This document shows, piece by piece, positions 47,456-56,219 of a DNA stretch of 64,000 nucleotides. The stretch lies in assembly GCA_015067835.1 (NCBI GenBank), contig SVLS01000008.1:1-64000 (forward strand), read 5' to 3'. The notes below the pieces were generated by a model, which was not told the origin of the DNA, made no database searches, and saw only the letters and a list, made by a program, of their open reading frames with translations. Both the position numbers and the translations under genes were made by a program. This stretch comes from Oscillospiraceae bacterium (lineage in GTDB: Bacteria; Bacillota; Clostridia; Oscillospirales; Oscillospiraceae). The first letter of the stretch is position 1, and each line of letters starts with the position of its first letter.

Positions 47456-48325
47456 TTACAGAGAATCCTTTGAATAACGGGAGAAGCCATCTCCCAGAAC
47501 CTGGTGTGCTTCCTGCACAATGATAAAAGCATCCGGATCTACAGAAACCACCAGTGCCTTCAGCTCTGCCAGCTGCTGACGCTTGACGGCAGTCAGCACC
47601 ACTTTAAGGCCTGTATGACTGTATGCACCTTCTCCATTGAGGAAGGTTGCTCCTCTTCCCAACTCTTCACTGATTTTCTGGGCGACCCGCTCGTGCTCTT
47701 TTGATATAATCAGCGCCACCTTGGAATAATCAAAGCGATAAACCACCGCATCAATGACTTGTCCCATAATAAATACACAAATGCCGCAGTAAAGTGCCGA
47801 GCTCACCTCTTGAAAAGCAATGCCGGTCAACGCCACCACTATTGCATCAAAAATGATGTTGATAGTGCCGATGGGCACATTGCGCCATCTTCTTTTCAGA
47901 AAGCGCACAATAATATCCGAGCCGCCGGTGGTTGCACCGGTGGTAAATACCAGCCCCAGTCCCAATCCTCCCAAAACACCGCCGTACAATGCGGCCAACA
48001 AAGGATCCACCTTGAGAGCCGGCAGCATACTGGTTGCGTCAATGGCAACAGACAGGGCAATCATTCCCAGCAAAGAGCTGAAAAAGAATTTTTTGCCGAT
48101 TTTCCAGCCTCCGATAATAAACAGCGGAATATTGATAAGCATTGTAACTGTACCAATGCTGATGGTGGGGTTTCCAATCCAATGCACAGCAATCATTGCC
48201 AGACCGGACAGGCCGCCTCCGTTCATGTGGTTAGGCTCCAAAAACATATTGAATCCCACACCGAACAAGGCACAGCCCACCAGTATTTTGACAACATCTG
48301 CCAGCATTTTCCACTTGTTCTTCAT
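47456..48325 (-). CDS. YitT-family membrane protein (DUF2179 C-terminal domain)
   Basis: 289 residues. Five to six transmembrane helices with the family pattern FNMFLEPNHMNGGGLSG and TTGATTGGSDII, then a cytoplasmic DUF2179 domain (about 200-285: VALIISKEHERVAQKI, RGATFLNGEGAYSHTGLKV). Function is not established; transport is often suspected. Co-transcribed with the topoisomerase genes (11-nt gap). Confidence 0.9.
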   Translation of the reverse strand: MKNKWKMLADVVKILVGCALFGVGFNMFLEPNHMNGGGLSGLAMIAVHWIGNPTISIGTVTMLINIPLFIIGGWKIGKKFFFSSLLGMIALSVAIDATSMLPALKVDPLLAALYGGVLGGLGLGLVFTTGATTGGSDIIVRFLKRRWRNVPIGTINIIFDAIVVALTGIAFQEVSSALYCGICVFIMGQVIDAVVYRFDYSKVALIISKEHERVAQKISEELGRGATFLNGEGAYSHTGLKVVLTAVKRQQLAELKALVVSVDPDAFIIVQEAHQVLGDGFSRYSKDSL

Positions 48326-48336
48326 TGTATAACCTC

Positions 48337-50586
48337 TTAAACCTCAAAGCTAATCTGTTTTTCCGGTGCATCCTCCGGCTTTAGGGGAGAGCCTGCCGAC
48401 GGGATGTTGCGGCTGCGGTATCGGCTTTGATTGACAATTCCGCTGCTTTCAAGAAGCTGCACCAGGGAAACAGCCGCCTTCTTCTTCAAGGATACCACCG
48501 ACACGCCGATGGTATTCTTTGTGGTCTTGGGAAGCAGCTGTGCCGTAGAGAAAATCACCGCTCTGGAATCCGTGGTAAAGACTGCAATTTGAGTATCCTC
48601 CTTCATTGCAAATGCCTCCACCAGCGGGCTCTTGTCCGAATAAGCGCCGGTCAGCTTCTTACGGTTGGTCTTGGTTTCATAAGCCGACAGCGGCACCTTT
48701 GCCGCTTTGCCGTTTTCAAAGAAGAACAGCACAAAGCCCTTATAATCGCCGGGAAGTACAACCTGCACCACACTTTCTCCAGGCTCCATTCCCAGCTTTT
48801 GCGGCAAATAATCGCCCAGCTGAGAGGCTTTTCCATCCTCAAAATTCGCCAGTCTCGTCTTGTAACATTGGTACTGGTTGGTGAAGACCAGCAGTTCTTC
48901 CTTGTTGGAGGTTTCCACGCTCAGGCGCAGGCTGTCACCTTCCTTGAACTTCTGCTCACCGCTCATACGCAGAGATTGGGCAGTAATTTTCTTGAAATAG
49001 CCTTCCTTGGACAGGAAAATCGTCACCGGATAATCCGGCACCTGCTCCTCCTCTTCCTCCAGCTCCGGCAAATCCGTCTCATAGACGATTTCCGTTTTCC
49101 GCGGCTGACCGTAGGTCTCGCTCACCTTCTTCAGCTCGCCGATAATCACCTTTTGCAGCTTGGAGTGGCTGCCAAGAATGCTCTTCAGCTCCGCAATTTC
49201 CTTTTCCAAATCAGAAATAGCCTTGGTTTGCTTCAGAATGTATTCTTTGTTGATATTGCGCAGCTTGATCTCCGCTACGAAATTCGCCTGAATTTCGTCA
49301 ATGCCGAAGCCAATCATCAAATTGGGAATAACCTCAGCATCCAGCTCCGTCTCCCGAATGATTTTAATGGCCTTGTCAATATCCAGAAGAATGCGCTCCA
49401 GGCCTTTCAACAGGTGCAGCCGATCTTCCTTCTTCTGAATCTGGAAGTAAATACGGCGTTTGACGCACTCTGTCCGCCAGGCAGTCCACTCCTCCAGAAT
49501 TTCACCCACACCCATTACCCGGGGCATACCCGCAATGAGGATGTTGAAATTACAGGGGAAGCTGTCCTGCAAGGTGGTCAGGCGGAACAGCTTTTGCATC
49601 AGCTTTTCCGGTTCGACACCCCGCTTCAAATCGATGGTCAGCTTCAGGCCGCCCAGGTCGGTTTCATCACGCATATCGTTGATTTCTTTGATTTTTCCGG
49701 CCTTCATCAGCTCGGCCACCTTGTCCATCACCACTTCCGTGGTGGTGGAATAGGGAATCTCATAAATCTCAATCAGATTCCCCTCTTTGACATAGCGCCA
49801 TTTTGCCCGAAGCTTAAAGCTGCCGCGGCCGGTGGTATAAATCTCCCGGGTGGCGTTTTCATCAAACAACAGCTCTGCACCGGTGGAAAAGTCCGGACCG
49901 GGCAAGGTTTCCAGAATATCATGCTCCGGGTTTTCCATCAGGGCGATAGTGGTATCGCACACCTCCTTCAAATTGAAGGAGCAAATGTTGGATGCCATAC
50001 CGACAGCGATGCCCTGATTGGCCGAGACCAAAACATTGGGGAAGGTGGTGGGGAGCAGGCTGGGCTCTTTCATTGTGGCATCATAGTTATCCACCATATC
50101 CACAGTGTCAAAGTCAATATCCTGAAACAGCTCGTGACAGAATTTATCCAGCTTTGCTTCCGTGTAACGGGAAGCCGCATAAGCCATATCCCGGGAATAG
50201 ACCTTACCGAAGTTGCCCTTGGAATCCACAAAAGGATGCAGCAACGTCTCATTTCCCTTGGCAAGACGAACCATGGTTTCATAAATTGCCGCATCGCCGT
50301 GGGGGTTCAGACGCATGGTCTGTCCCACGATGTTGGCAGACTTGGTTCTGCCGCCGGAAAGCAAGCCCATTTTATACATGGTGTACAGCAGTTTCCGGTG
50401 TGAGGGCTTAAAGCCGTCAATTTCCGGGATGGCCCGGGACACAATGACCGACATTGCATAAGGCATATAGTTGATTTCCAACGTTTCGGAAATCGCTTGC
50501 TCAGTGGTAGAGCCCACCAAGCCCATAATACCGTCGGTATTGACTTTCTTCTTATTCTGTTCCGCTTCTTTTTTCTTTCGTGCCAT
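48337..50586 (-). CDS. Type IIA DNA topoisomerase subunit A (ParC/GyrA-like, divergent)
   Basis: A 749-residue DNA cleavage subunit. The active-site Tyr is Y141 in AASRYTEAKL; the N-terminal winged-helix region has GFKPSHRKLLYTM and RLNPHGDAA. The C-terminal beta-pinwheel is present, but I see no GyrA box (QRRGGKG), which favours a topoisomerase IV-like relaxing or decatenating role over supercoiling. Acidic insert LEEEEEQ lies near 500. Partner of the B subunit upstream, with a dispersed repeat between them. GGAGG precedes the ATG. Confidence 0.9.
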   Translation of the reverse strand: MARKKKEAEQNKKKVNTDGIMGLVGSTTEQAISETLEINYMPYAMSVIVSRAIPEIDGFKPSHRKLLYTMYKMGLLSGGRTKSANIVGQTMRLNPHGDAAIYETMVRLAKGNETLLHPFVDSKGNFGKVYSRDMAYAASRYTEAKLDKFCHELFQDIDFDTVDMVDNYDATMKEPSLLPTTFPNVLVSANQGIAVGMASNICSFNLKEVCDTTIALMENPEHDILETLPGPDFSTGAELLFDENATREIYTTGRGSFKLRAKWRYVKEGNLIEIYEIPYSTTTEVVMDKVAELMKAGKIKEINDMRDETDLGGLKLTIDLKRGVEPEKLMQKLFRLTTLQDSFPCNFNILIAGMPRVMGVGEILEEWTAWRTECVKRRIYFQIQKKEDRLHLLKGLERILLDIDKAIKIIRETELDAEVIPNLMIGFGIDEIQANFVAEIKLRNINKEYILKQTKAISDLEKEIAELKSILGSHSKLQKVIIGELKKVSETYGQPRKTEIVYETDLPELEEEEEQVPDYPVTIFLSKEGYFKKITAQSLRMSGEQKFKEGDSLRLSVETSNKEELLVFTNQYQCYKTRLANFEDGKASQLGDYLPQKLGMEPGESVVQVVLPGDYKGFVLFFFENGKAAKVPLSAYETKTNRKKLTGAYSDKSPLVEAFAMKEDTQIAVFTTDSRAVIFSTAQLLPKTTKNTIGVSVVSLKKKAAVSLVQLLESSGIVNQSRYRSRNIPSAGSPLKPEDAPEKQISFEV

Positions 50587-50598
50587 TATAATCCTCCT

Positions 50599-50691
50599 GT
50601 CATTCTGAGCCAGTGCTCACACTGGCGTGGGAATCCTCATCATAAGAGGAGATTGCCACACCAGTGACATTGGTCACTGGTTCGCAATGAC
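50599..50691. repeat. Dispersed palindromic repeat, copy 5 (between topoisomerase genes)
   Basis: Left end GTCATTCTGA, right end TCGCAATGAC; inner hairpins CCAGTG...CACTGG and CCAGTGAC...GTCACTGG. It lies between subunit B and subunit A genes. Confidence 0.85.
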
Positions 50692-50699
50692 ACATATCC

Positions 50700-52685
50700 T
50701 TAAGAAATATCAGCCATTTCCAAATACTTGGAGCCATTTTCCGCAATAAAATTCTTTCGTTCCTGGAGGCTGTCGCCCAAAAGAACATCAAAATAGTGGC
50801 TGGTGCGCTCCGCATCCTCAGGCATTACCTTGATCAGGCGGCGTGTTTCCGGATTCATTGTGGTCATCCACATCATTTCCGGGTCATTTTCGCCCAAGCC
50901 CTTGGAGCGCTGGATGGTAACCTTTTTCCCCTCCAGCTGTGCCAGAATCTTCACCTTTTCAGACTCGTTGTAGGCAAACCAGGTCTGGTCCTTACAGGTG
51001 ATTTCAAACAGCGGAGATTCCGCAATATACACATAGCCGTCCCGGATAAGGGTTGGACACAGGCGGTAGAGCATTGTCAGAATCAGCGTGCGAATCTGGA
51101 AGCCGTCCACATCCGCATCCGTACAAATAACCACCTTGTTCCAACGCAGCTGAGACAGGTCAAAGCTGCTCAATTCCTTGGCTTTTTTGCCCTCTACCTC
51201 CACACCGCAGCCCAGAACCTTGATCAGGTCTGTGATGATGGGAGATGCAAAAATCTTGTTGTAGTCCGCCTTCAGGCAGTTCAGGATTTTACCGCGCACC
51301 GGCATAATGCCCTGGAATTCCGCATCCCGGGACAGCTTGACGCTGCCCAACGCAGAGTCACCCTCCACGATGTACAGCTCCCGCACCATTGCATCCTTGC
51401 TGCGGCAATCCACAAATTTCTGCACCCGATTGGCGATATCAACCTTTGCATTCAGGTTCTTTTTGATGTTGCTTCTGGTTTTTTCTGCCGACTCTCTGGC
51501 TCGCTTGTTGATGAGAATCTGCTCTGTTGCCCGGTCGGCCTCCTGCTTATTTTCAATAAACCAAACCTGCAGCTGGTCCTTGAAAAATGCCGTCATCGCC
51601 TCTTGAGTGAACTTGGAGTTGACGGACTTTTTGGTCTGGTTTTCAAAACAGCCGATGGTGGAGAAGCAGTTCGTCACCAGAACAAGGGAGTCCTGAATGT
51701 CCTGATAGAGGATTTTGTTTTCGTTTTTGGTGTATTTATTGTTTTCACGCAGATACTTGTCAAACGCCGCCGTAAAGCCCAGGCGCACCGCCCGATCGGG
51801 GCTTCCGCCGTACTCCAGCCAGGAGGAGTTGTGATAGTATTCCACATGATTTACCTGCTTGCTGAAGCAAAAAGCGCAGGTGATTTTCAGCTTCATTTCC
51901 GGGCGGTTATCCGCATCCCGGCCGCGCCGCTCTGTTTCCCAATAAGCCGGCATTGTAAAGGCGTTATCCCCTACAATTTCTTCGACATACTGCTTGATGC
52001 CGTCAGCGTAGCAGAATTCTTCCTCTTCAAACTTTTTTCCCACCTGATTGCGGAACTTGAAGAGAATTCCCTTATTGACCACCGCCTGGCGGCGCAAAAC
52101 ATCCCGGTAATATTCTGCCGGGATATTGATATCAGTAAAAACATGTCTATCCGGTCTCCAATGGAAGCAGGAGCCTGTCTTCCGACCGCGGTCTGTGGGT
52201 TCTTTTTTCAAGCCGCCCTTATTGCGGCCCTTTTCAAAGTGCAAATCGTAACGGAAGCCGTCCCGGCGGATAGTAGCATCGAAAAATTCAGAGGCATACT
52301 GTGTGGCACAGGAGCCAAGGCCGTTCAAGCCCAGAGAATACTCATAGTTTTCTCCGTTTTCCCCGTATTTGCCGCCGGCATACATTTCGCAGAACACCAG
52401 CTCCCAGTTATAGCGCTTTTCTTTCTCATTATAATCCACGGGGCAGCCACGACCAAAGTCTTCCACCTCGACACTCAGATCCTCATAGCGGGTGACAATG
52501 ATGGTATCGCCATGACCCTCTCTTGCCTCGTCAATGGCGTTGGAGAGAATTTCAAATACCGCGTGCTTACAGCCCTCCAGGTCATCTGAGCCGAAGATGA
52601 CAGCCGGGCGTTTGCGCACCCGTTCCTCTCCCTTCAGCATGGAAATACTGGAGTTTCCGTATTGTTCTTGTTTCTTCATAGCCAT
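50700..52685 (-). CDS. Type IIA DNA topoisomerase subunit B (ParE/GyrB-like, divergent)
   Basis: A 661-residue ATPase subunit. GHKL motifs are EILSNAIDEA, DFGRGCPVD and LGLNGLG. The Toprim domain has the catalytic IVEGDSA, but the next residues are LGSVKLSRD instead of the canonical GGSAKQGRD-type run. DADVDGFQIRTL has Gln where His is usual. It is clearly of the type IIA family but distant from standard GyrB/ParE. Start 52685 (MAMKKQEQYG) has an AGGT site; the frame runs 67 codons further upstream across the promoter. Confidence 0.9.
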   Translation of the reverse strand: MAMKKQEQYGNSSISMLKGEERVRKRPAVIFGSDDLEGCKHAVFEILSNAIDEAREGHGDTIIVTRYEDLSVEVEDFGRGCPVDYNEKEKRYNWELVFCEMYAGGKYGENGENYEYSLGLNGLGSCATQYASEFFDATIRRDGFRYDLHFEKGRNKGGLKKEPTDRGRKTGSCFHWRPDRHVFTDINIPAEYYRDVLRRQAVVNKGILFKFRNQVGKKFEEEEFCYADGIKQYVEEIVGDNAFTMPAYWETERRGRDADNRPEMKLKITCAFCFSKQVNHVEYYHNSSWLEYGGSPDRAVRLGFTAAFDKYLRENNKYTKNENKILYQDIQDSLVLVTNCFSTIGCFENQTKKSVNSKFTQEAMTAFFKDQLQVWFIENKQEADRATEQILINKRARESAEKTRSNIKKNLNAKVDIANRVQKFVDCRSKDAMVRELYIVEGDSALGSVKLSRDAEFQGIMPVRGKILNCLKADYNKIFASPIITDLIKVLGCGVEVEGKKAKELSSFDLSQLRWNKVVICTDADVDGFQIRTLILTMLYRLCPTLIRDGYVYIAESPLFEITCKDQTWFAYNESEKVKILAQLEGKKVTIQRSKGLGENDPEMMWMTTMNPETRRLIKVMPEDAERTSHYFDVLLGDSLQERKNFIAENGSKYLEMADIS

Positions 52686-52724
52686 AGTATTTACCTGCCA
52701 ACTTGTCCATATTTTATCTAGTTT

Positions 52725-52753
52725 ATTATACGCATTTTTCCCAAAAAAGTCAA
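52725..52753 (-). promoter_or_regulatory. Sigma-A promoter of the topoisomerase operon
   Basis: Minus strand: TTGACT (52753-52748), 17-bp spacer, consensus TATAAT (52730-52725), 39 nt before the start. Confidence 0.8.
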
Positions 52754-52797
52754 TCATTGTAACTGTCCACTTTCTGACGCGATTTTTACCTGCATAC

Positions 52798-52826
52798 TTG
52801 AAATCAGCAGTAAAGTGCGCTATAAT
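52798..52826 (+). promoter_or_regulatory. Sigma-A promoter of the Cys/His-module protein gene
   Basis: TTGAAA (52798-52803), 17-bp spacer, TATAAT (52821-52826), divergent from the topoisomerase promoter. Confidence 0.75.
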
Positions 52827-52851
52827 AGGCGGCAGAAAAGGAGATGTGTCT

Positions 52852-53811
52852 ATGAAGCGAATGACCAAACAAATTATGCTCATCATCCTATCCCTGTTAT
52901 TGCTTCTGATTATTGCGCTGGGAGCCGTTATTTATAATCGCGTCAGCGGTGTTTTGGGACTATTTCTGGGACTAACCTCCAACAACACCCCCACGACTGC
53001 CCCCACAACCTCCGCATCCGGCAATCCTTCGTCCCCCTCTGCTCCCTCTGTCCCAACGGAAAGTACCCAGCCTCACGAGCATTACTTTGTGAAGGAATCA
53101 ACCCGCCGTCCAACCTGTACAGACTTAGGCTATACGATATATGTCTGCTCCTGCGGCAAGAACGACCTGCGGGATATGAAGGACGCTCTGGGGCATCGTT
53201 TGGGAGAAGCAACTGTTGTTCCCGCCACCTGCGAGACTGATGGATATACAGAGCAATTCTGCTCCCGCTGTGAAAAACATATCCGCTCTGATCTTGTGGA
53301 GGCCGGTCACAGCTTTAGTGAATGGGGGCAGGCAGACCCCGCCTTCGGTGTCCCCAACTCCCAGCAGCAACGCACCTGTTCTGCCTGCAACACGGTAGAG
53401 CTGCATAACAACGACACTCCCGGCGAGTGGATTTTGCGCCGGATTCCTCTGGAATCTGAAGGCGGTTATATCCGCTACAAGCTGATTGTAGATTTCCCGG
53501 AAGAAGAAAAGGCAGACCCCAGCTATGATGTCTATATCCGCCTTGAAAATCCCATTGTGTATTATACCTATGATGAAAACGGCTTGCATCTATACTATCT
53601 TGTCGGGCCGGAGACCATCATCCGTACCGCCCCCGGAAGCGGTAATAATGTAATCGTTTTGGAGGCGGACGGCACGCTCAGCAATATCAAGCCGGATATT
53701 CCGGTGGAAGATCCCTCTGAACCTTCTGAGCCTGTTGACCCTTCCGAGCCGATTGAGCCTTCCGAGCCAACCGACCCGTCAGACCCCATCACGCCTTCGG
53801 AATCTGAATAA
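52852..53811 (+). CDS. Membrane-anchored extracellular protein with Cys/His modules
   Basis: 319 residues. A single N-terminal transmembrane helix (about 7-33) with a short basic cytoplasmic end, a Thr/Pro/Ser linker (about 43-70), then two or three Cys/His modules (YVCSCGKND, QFCSRCEKH, RTCSACNTV with nearby His) up to ~190. A beta-rich ~100-residue domain follows, and the C-terminal tail is of SEP/DPSEPIEP repeats. The modules resemble those in the two LRR proteins downstream. Function unknown; metal binding or disulfide-stabilised surface stalk are both possible. AAAGGAG precedes the ATG at 52852; the longer open frame upstream is antisense to the topoisomerase gene. Confidence 0.75.
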   Translation: MKRMTKQIMLIILSLLLLLIIALGAVIYNRVSGVLGLFLGLTSNNTPTTAPTTSASGNPSSPSAPSVPTESTQPHEHYFVKESTRRPTCTDLGYTIYVCSCGKNDLRDMKDALGHRLGEATVVPATCETDGYTEQFCSRCEKHIRSDLVEAGHSFSEWGQADPAFGVPNSQQQRTCSACNTVELHNNDTPGEWILRRIPLESEGGYIRYKLIVDFPEEEKADPSYDVYIRLENPIVYYTYDENGLHLYYLVGPETIIRTAPGSGNNVIVLEADGTLSNIKPDIPVEDPSEPSEPVDPSEPIEPSEPTDPSDPITPSESE

Positions 53812-53821
53812 TTCGCAAAAA

Positions 53822-53860
53822 TTATTCCCTGAGTCCATGACTCAGGGAATAAAATAATTG
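53822..53860 (+). terminator. Rho-independent-like terminator of the Cys/His-module gene
   Basis: 13-bp stem TTATTCCCTGAGT / ACTCAGGGAATAA, loop CCATG. The tail AATAATTGACTTTTT runs into the next promoter. Confidence 0.65.
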
Positions 53861-53886
53861 ACTTTTTCACATTTTACCACTACAAT
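53858..53886 (+). promoter_or_regulatory. Sigma-A promoter of the small export protein gene
   Basis: TTGACT (53858-53863), 17-bp spacer, TACAAT (53881-53886). Confidence 0.7.
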
Positions 53887-53951
53887 ACTACCATTAAATC
53901 CCCTTCAACACGGGGTATTTCACAAAAACGAAAAGGAATTGAGTAGACACG

Positions 53952-54443
53952 ATGGATGCAGTTGCAGTTTGGTTCGGTGAAACCCTTGGGCAGTATATTC
54001 CTGCAGAGTGGGTCACCTTTATTGTCTCGCTGCTGCCCATACTGGAATGCCGCGGCGGCATTATCGTAGGGCGTATGCTGGGCGTTCCCTTGCCTCTTAC
54101 AATCTTGATGTCCGTAGTTGGAAATGTACTGCCCATTCCCTTTATTCTGCTGTTTATCAAGCGGATTTTCGAGTGGCTGAAGCCTACAAAACTCTTCGGA
54201 CGGATGGTTTGCAAGTTGGAAGAGCGTACACTGAAGAAGAGCGACAAGCTGAAAAAAGGCGAGTTTTTAGGTTTGATGCTGTTTGTTGGCATCCCCATCC
54301 CCGGCACCGGTGCTTGGACAGGTGCCTTGCTGGCTGCATTGATGGGCGTTCGCATCAAAAAGGCCTCCGCTGCTATTTTCATTGGCATTGCGGTAGCAAC
54401 CACCATTATGAGCCTTTTGATGTACGGTGTTTTACGGTTTTAA
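53952..54443 (+). CDS. Putative small multidrug export protein (COG2426 family)
   Basis: A 163-residue protein with four hydrophobic segments and the family stretch SLLPILECRGGIIVGRMLG followed by the second motif VGIPIPGTGAWTGALLAALMG. The family is annotated as small multidrug export protein, but its transport activity is poorly established. The nearest ribosome site (AAAAGGAA) lies 15 nt upstream of the ATG, further than usual. Confidence 0.85.
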   Translation: MDAVAVWFGETLGQYIPAEWVTFIVSLLPILECRGGIIVGRMLGVPLPLTILMSVVGNVLPIPFILLFIKRIFEWLKPTKLFGRMVCKLEERTLKKSDKLKKGEFLGLMLFVGIPIPGTGAWTGALLAALMGVRIKKASAAIFIGIAVATTIMSLLMYGVLRF

Positions 54444-54459
54444 TCAAAGTTCATCAACA

Positions 54460-54497
54460 AACCCCCTGCGGAGCAAATCCGCAGGGGGTTCTTATTA
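54460..54497. terminator. Bidirectional terminator between convergent genes
   Basis: 13-bp stem AACCCCCTGCGGA / TCCGCAGGGGGTT, loop GCAAA, tail CTTATTAT on plus and TGTTGATG on minus. Confidence 0.8.
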
Positions 54498-56066
54498 TAG
54501 TTTCAGTTTCTTTTTTACAATCAGGAATACGGCCATACCGCCGCCAAGTCCGCCAACCACTGCCGCCAGAACAACAATCAGGATAATCCAACCGGTATCA
54601 TTGCCGGTTTGGTCGCCATCCGTCGCAGGTGTTGACGGGGTTGGTTCTGTGGGTGCCGTCGTCGGCATTGTTGTCGGTTCTGTTGGTACCGTTGTCGGTT
54701 CCGTAGTCGGTTCTGTTGGTACCGTTGTCGGTTCCGTAGTCGGTTCGGTTGGTATCGTTGTCGGGTCCGTGGGCGCAGGAATCAGCTTATCCAGCACCGT
54801 TTCCTTTTTAGCCTCACAAACGGTGCAAGTGTATGTCTTGACGCCTGTTTCTGCCTCGGTGGCTTCCTTTGTCACTTCACCCTCATTCCAGGTATGCACA
54901 GCATATTGTACCTTTTCGCCACATCGAGGAACTGTCACACAGGTATGCCAATGTCCGTTTTCGTCAGATGTCCATCCGCCCCACGCGTGGTAATGCGTGT
55001 TGGTAGCGCCGCAGTCTGTGCACTTATGCTTGCCTCCTGCAACGTATTCATACGCGTGCGTCGTCAGTTTTGCGATACTCTCCGTTTTGGTGTTCTGGCA
55101 GACGGTACAGGTATAGGTCTTGATGCCTCCTTCCTTACAAGTCGACTGCTTTGTCACCTTTCCTGCGTCCCAGGTATGGCTTGCCACATCCTTTTTATCA
55201 CCGCAAACAGAGCACTCGTGCCAATGGCTGATCCCATCCTTGCTCCAGATAGTTTGGTAGGTATGGGAGACGTGATCAACGTTATAATGACGCCTGGCAT
55301 TCGTTAAATTCGAATTGCTATTGCCTATGACGATTTCCTGCCATTGCTTTTCCGTTCCTCCATAAAATACATCGCTCAACCCAGAGCAGTACTGGAAGGC
55401 AGCCCACTCAATACTGGTTACACTGTTGGGGATGGTCACGCTGGTCACGCTGGCACAGTTATAGAAGGCATACTCGCCGATGCTGGTAACATCACTCAAA
55501 ATTGTAATACTTGTTAGTTGCTTGCACTCGTAGAACGCTTTGTCGGCAATGGTTTTTGCATCCGTAACCACTACCTCTTTTATTGTTGTGGGAACACTGG
55601 CTTCCCAGACAACTTCCCAGCCTCCGCCTGCGCCCCAGAAGCCGCCAATTTCATACGCTCCGAATATCCATTCAAACTGTGCCGATTCATCCTTGATGGA
55701 ATCTCTGGAACTGCCCAAAAACGGCAAAGAGATGCTTTCCAGAGAGGTACATCCATAAAAGGCTCCCTCTCCCATTTTATTGATGCTGTTAGGAACAGTA
55801 ACACCGGTTAAGCTGGTGCATTTATAAAACGCCTGATCTCCGATCGCAGTCACGGGATAGCCACCCAAAGTGGATGGAATCATCACCTTTCCGCTGATCG
55901 CAGTGTCGCATTTTGTAATCGTTGCCTTACCGGAAGTCACCGTATATGTATAGTATCCTTCCGTTGCGGTGATGGTTCCCTCTGCTGCTTCCGCTTGTGC
56001 GGGCAGAAGCACGGCGCACATAAGCACAACTGCCGCAAACAATAAAATGCCAAACGCTTTCCTCAT
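54495..56066 (-). CDS. BspA-like leucine-rich-repeat surface protein with Cys/His modules
   Basis: 523 residues. The signal peptide is MRKAFGILLFAAVVLMCAVLLPAQAEA. Then BspA-type LRR_5 units follow (IPSTLGGYPVTAIGDQAFYKCTSL, then VTIPNSVTSIEWAAFQYCSGL) to about 260. Five CxxC-type modules with flanking His (HECSVCGDKKD, YTCTVCQNTKT, HKCTDCGATNT) reach to ~430. A Pro-Thr-Glu repeat linker and a C-terminal transmembrane helix (about 490-518) ending in KKKLKL complete it. No sortase motif. BspA-like LRRs bind host or matrix proteins in other bacteria; binding here is inference. Start at 56066 has AAGGAGG upstream. Paralogue of the next gene. Confidence 0.9.
   Translation of the reverse strand: MRKAFGILLFAAVVLMCAVLLPAQAEAAEGTITATEGYYTYTVTSGKATITKCDTAISGKVMIPSTLGGYPVTAIGDQAFYKCTSLTGVTVPNSINKMGEGAFYGCTSLESISLPFLGSSRDSIKDESAQFEWIFGAYEIGGFWGAGGGWEVVWEASVPTTIKEVVVTDAKTIADKAFYECKQLTSITILSDVTSIGEYAFYNCASVTSVTIPNSVTSIEWAAFQYCSGLSDVFYGGTEKQWQEIVIGNSNSNLTNARRHYNVDHVSHTYQTIWSKDGISHWHECSVCGDKKDVASHTWDAGKVTKQSTCKEGGIKTYTCTVCQNTKTESIAKLTTHAYEYVAGGKHKCTDCGATNTHYHAWGGWTSDENGHWHTCVTVPRCGEKVQYAVHTWNEGEVTKEATEAETGVKTYTCTVCEAKKETVLDKLIPAPTDPTTIPTEPTTEPTTVPTEPTTEPTTVPTEPTTMPTTAPTEPTPSTPATDGDQTGNDTGWIILIVVLAAVVGGLGGGMAVFLIVKKKLKL
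54676..54741. repeat. Tandem 33-bp repeat encoding the Pro-Thr-Glu linker
   Basis: Two identical 33-bp units (54676-54708 and 54709-54741), flanked by degenerate copies. Each encodes 11 residues of the PTEPTTEPTTV type. Such perfect repeats can change copy number by slippage. Confidence 0.85.
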
Positions 56067-56132
56067 CTCTCGGTTTCCTCCTTGCTTATCCGTTTTCGAC
56101 TCAAATTTCAAACAGTTGTTCTCATTTTTGTC

Positions 56133-56161
56133 ATCATAGCATAATATGGAAAATTTTTCAA
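56133..56161 (-). promoter_or_regulatory. Sigma-A promoter of the 523-residue LRR gene
   Basis: Minus strand: TTGAAA (56161-56156), 17-bp spacer, TATGAT (56138-56133). A leader with AACAACTGTT (56120-56111) follows, shared with the paralogue. Confidence 0.7.
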
Positions 56162-56178
56162 GAGATTTTTATTGCTCT

Positions 56179-56214
56179 AAAAAGAACCGGGAGATGCTTC
56201 TCCCGGTTCTTTTT
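56179..56214 (-). terminator. Terminator of the 862-residue LRR gene
   Basis: 16-bp stem centred on AGAACCGGGAGA / TCTCCCGGTTCT with a 4-nt loop and T-run on the minus strand, 6 nt past the stop. Confidence 0.9.
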
Positions 56215-56219
56215 CTGCA

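Noticed and set aside
54640-54775. Regular short repeats suggesting a CRISPR array
   Set aside because: The units are contiguous, in frame within a coding sequence and encode Pro-Thr-Glu; there are no spacers.
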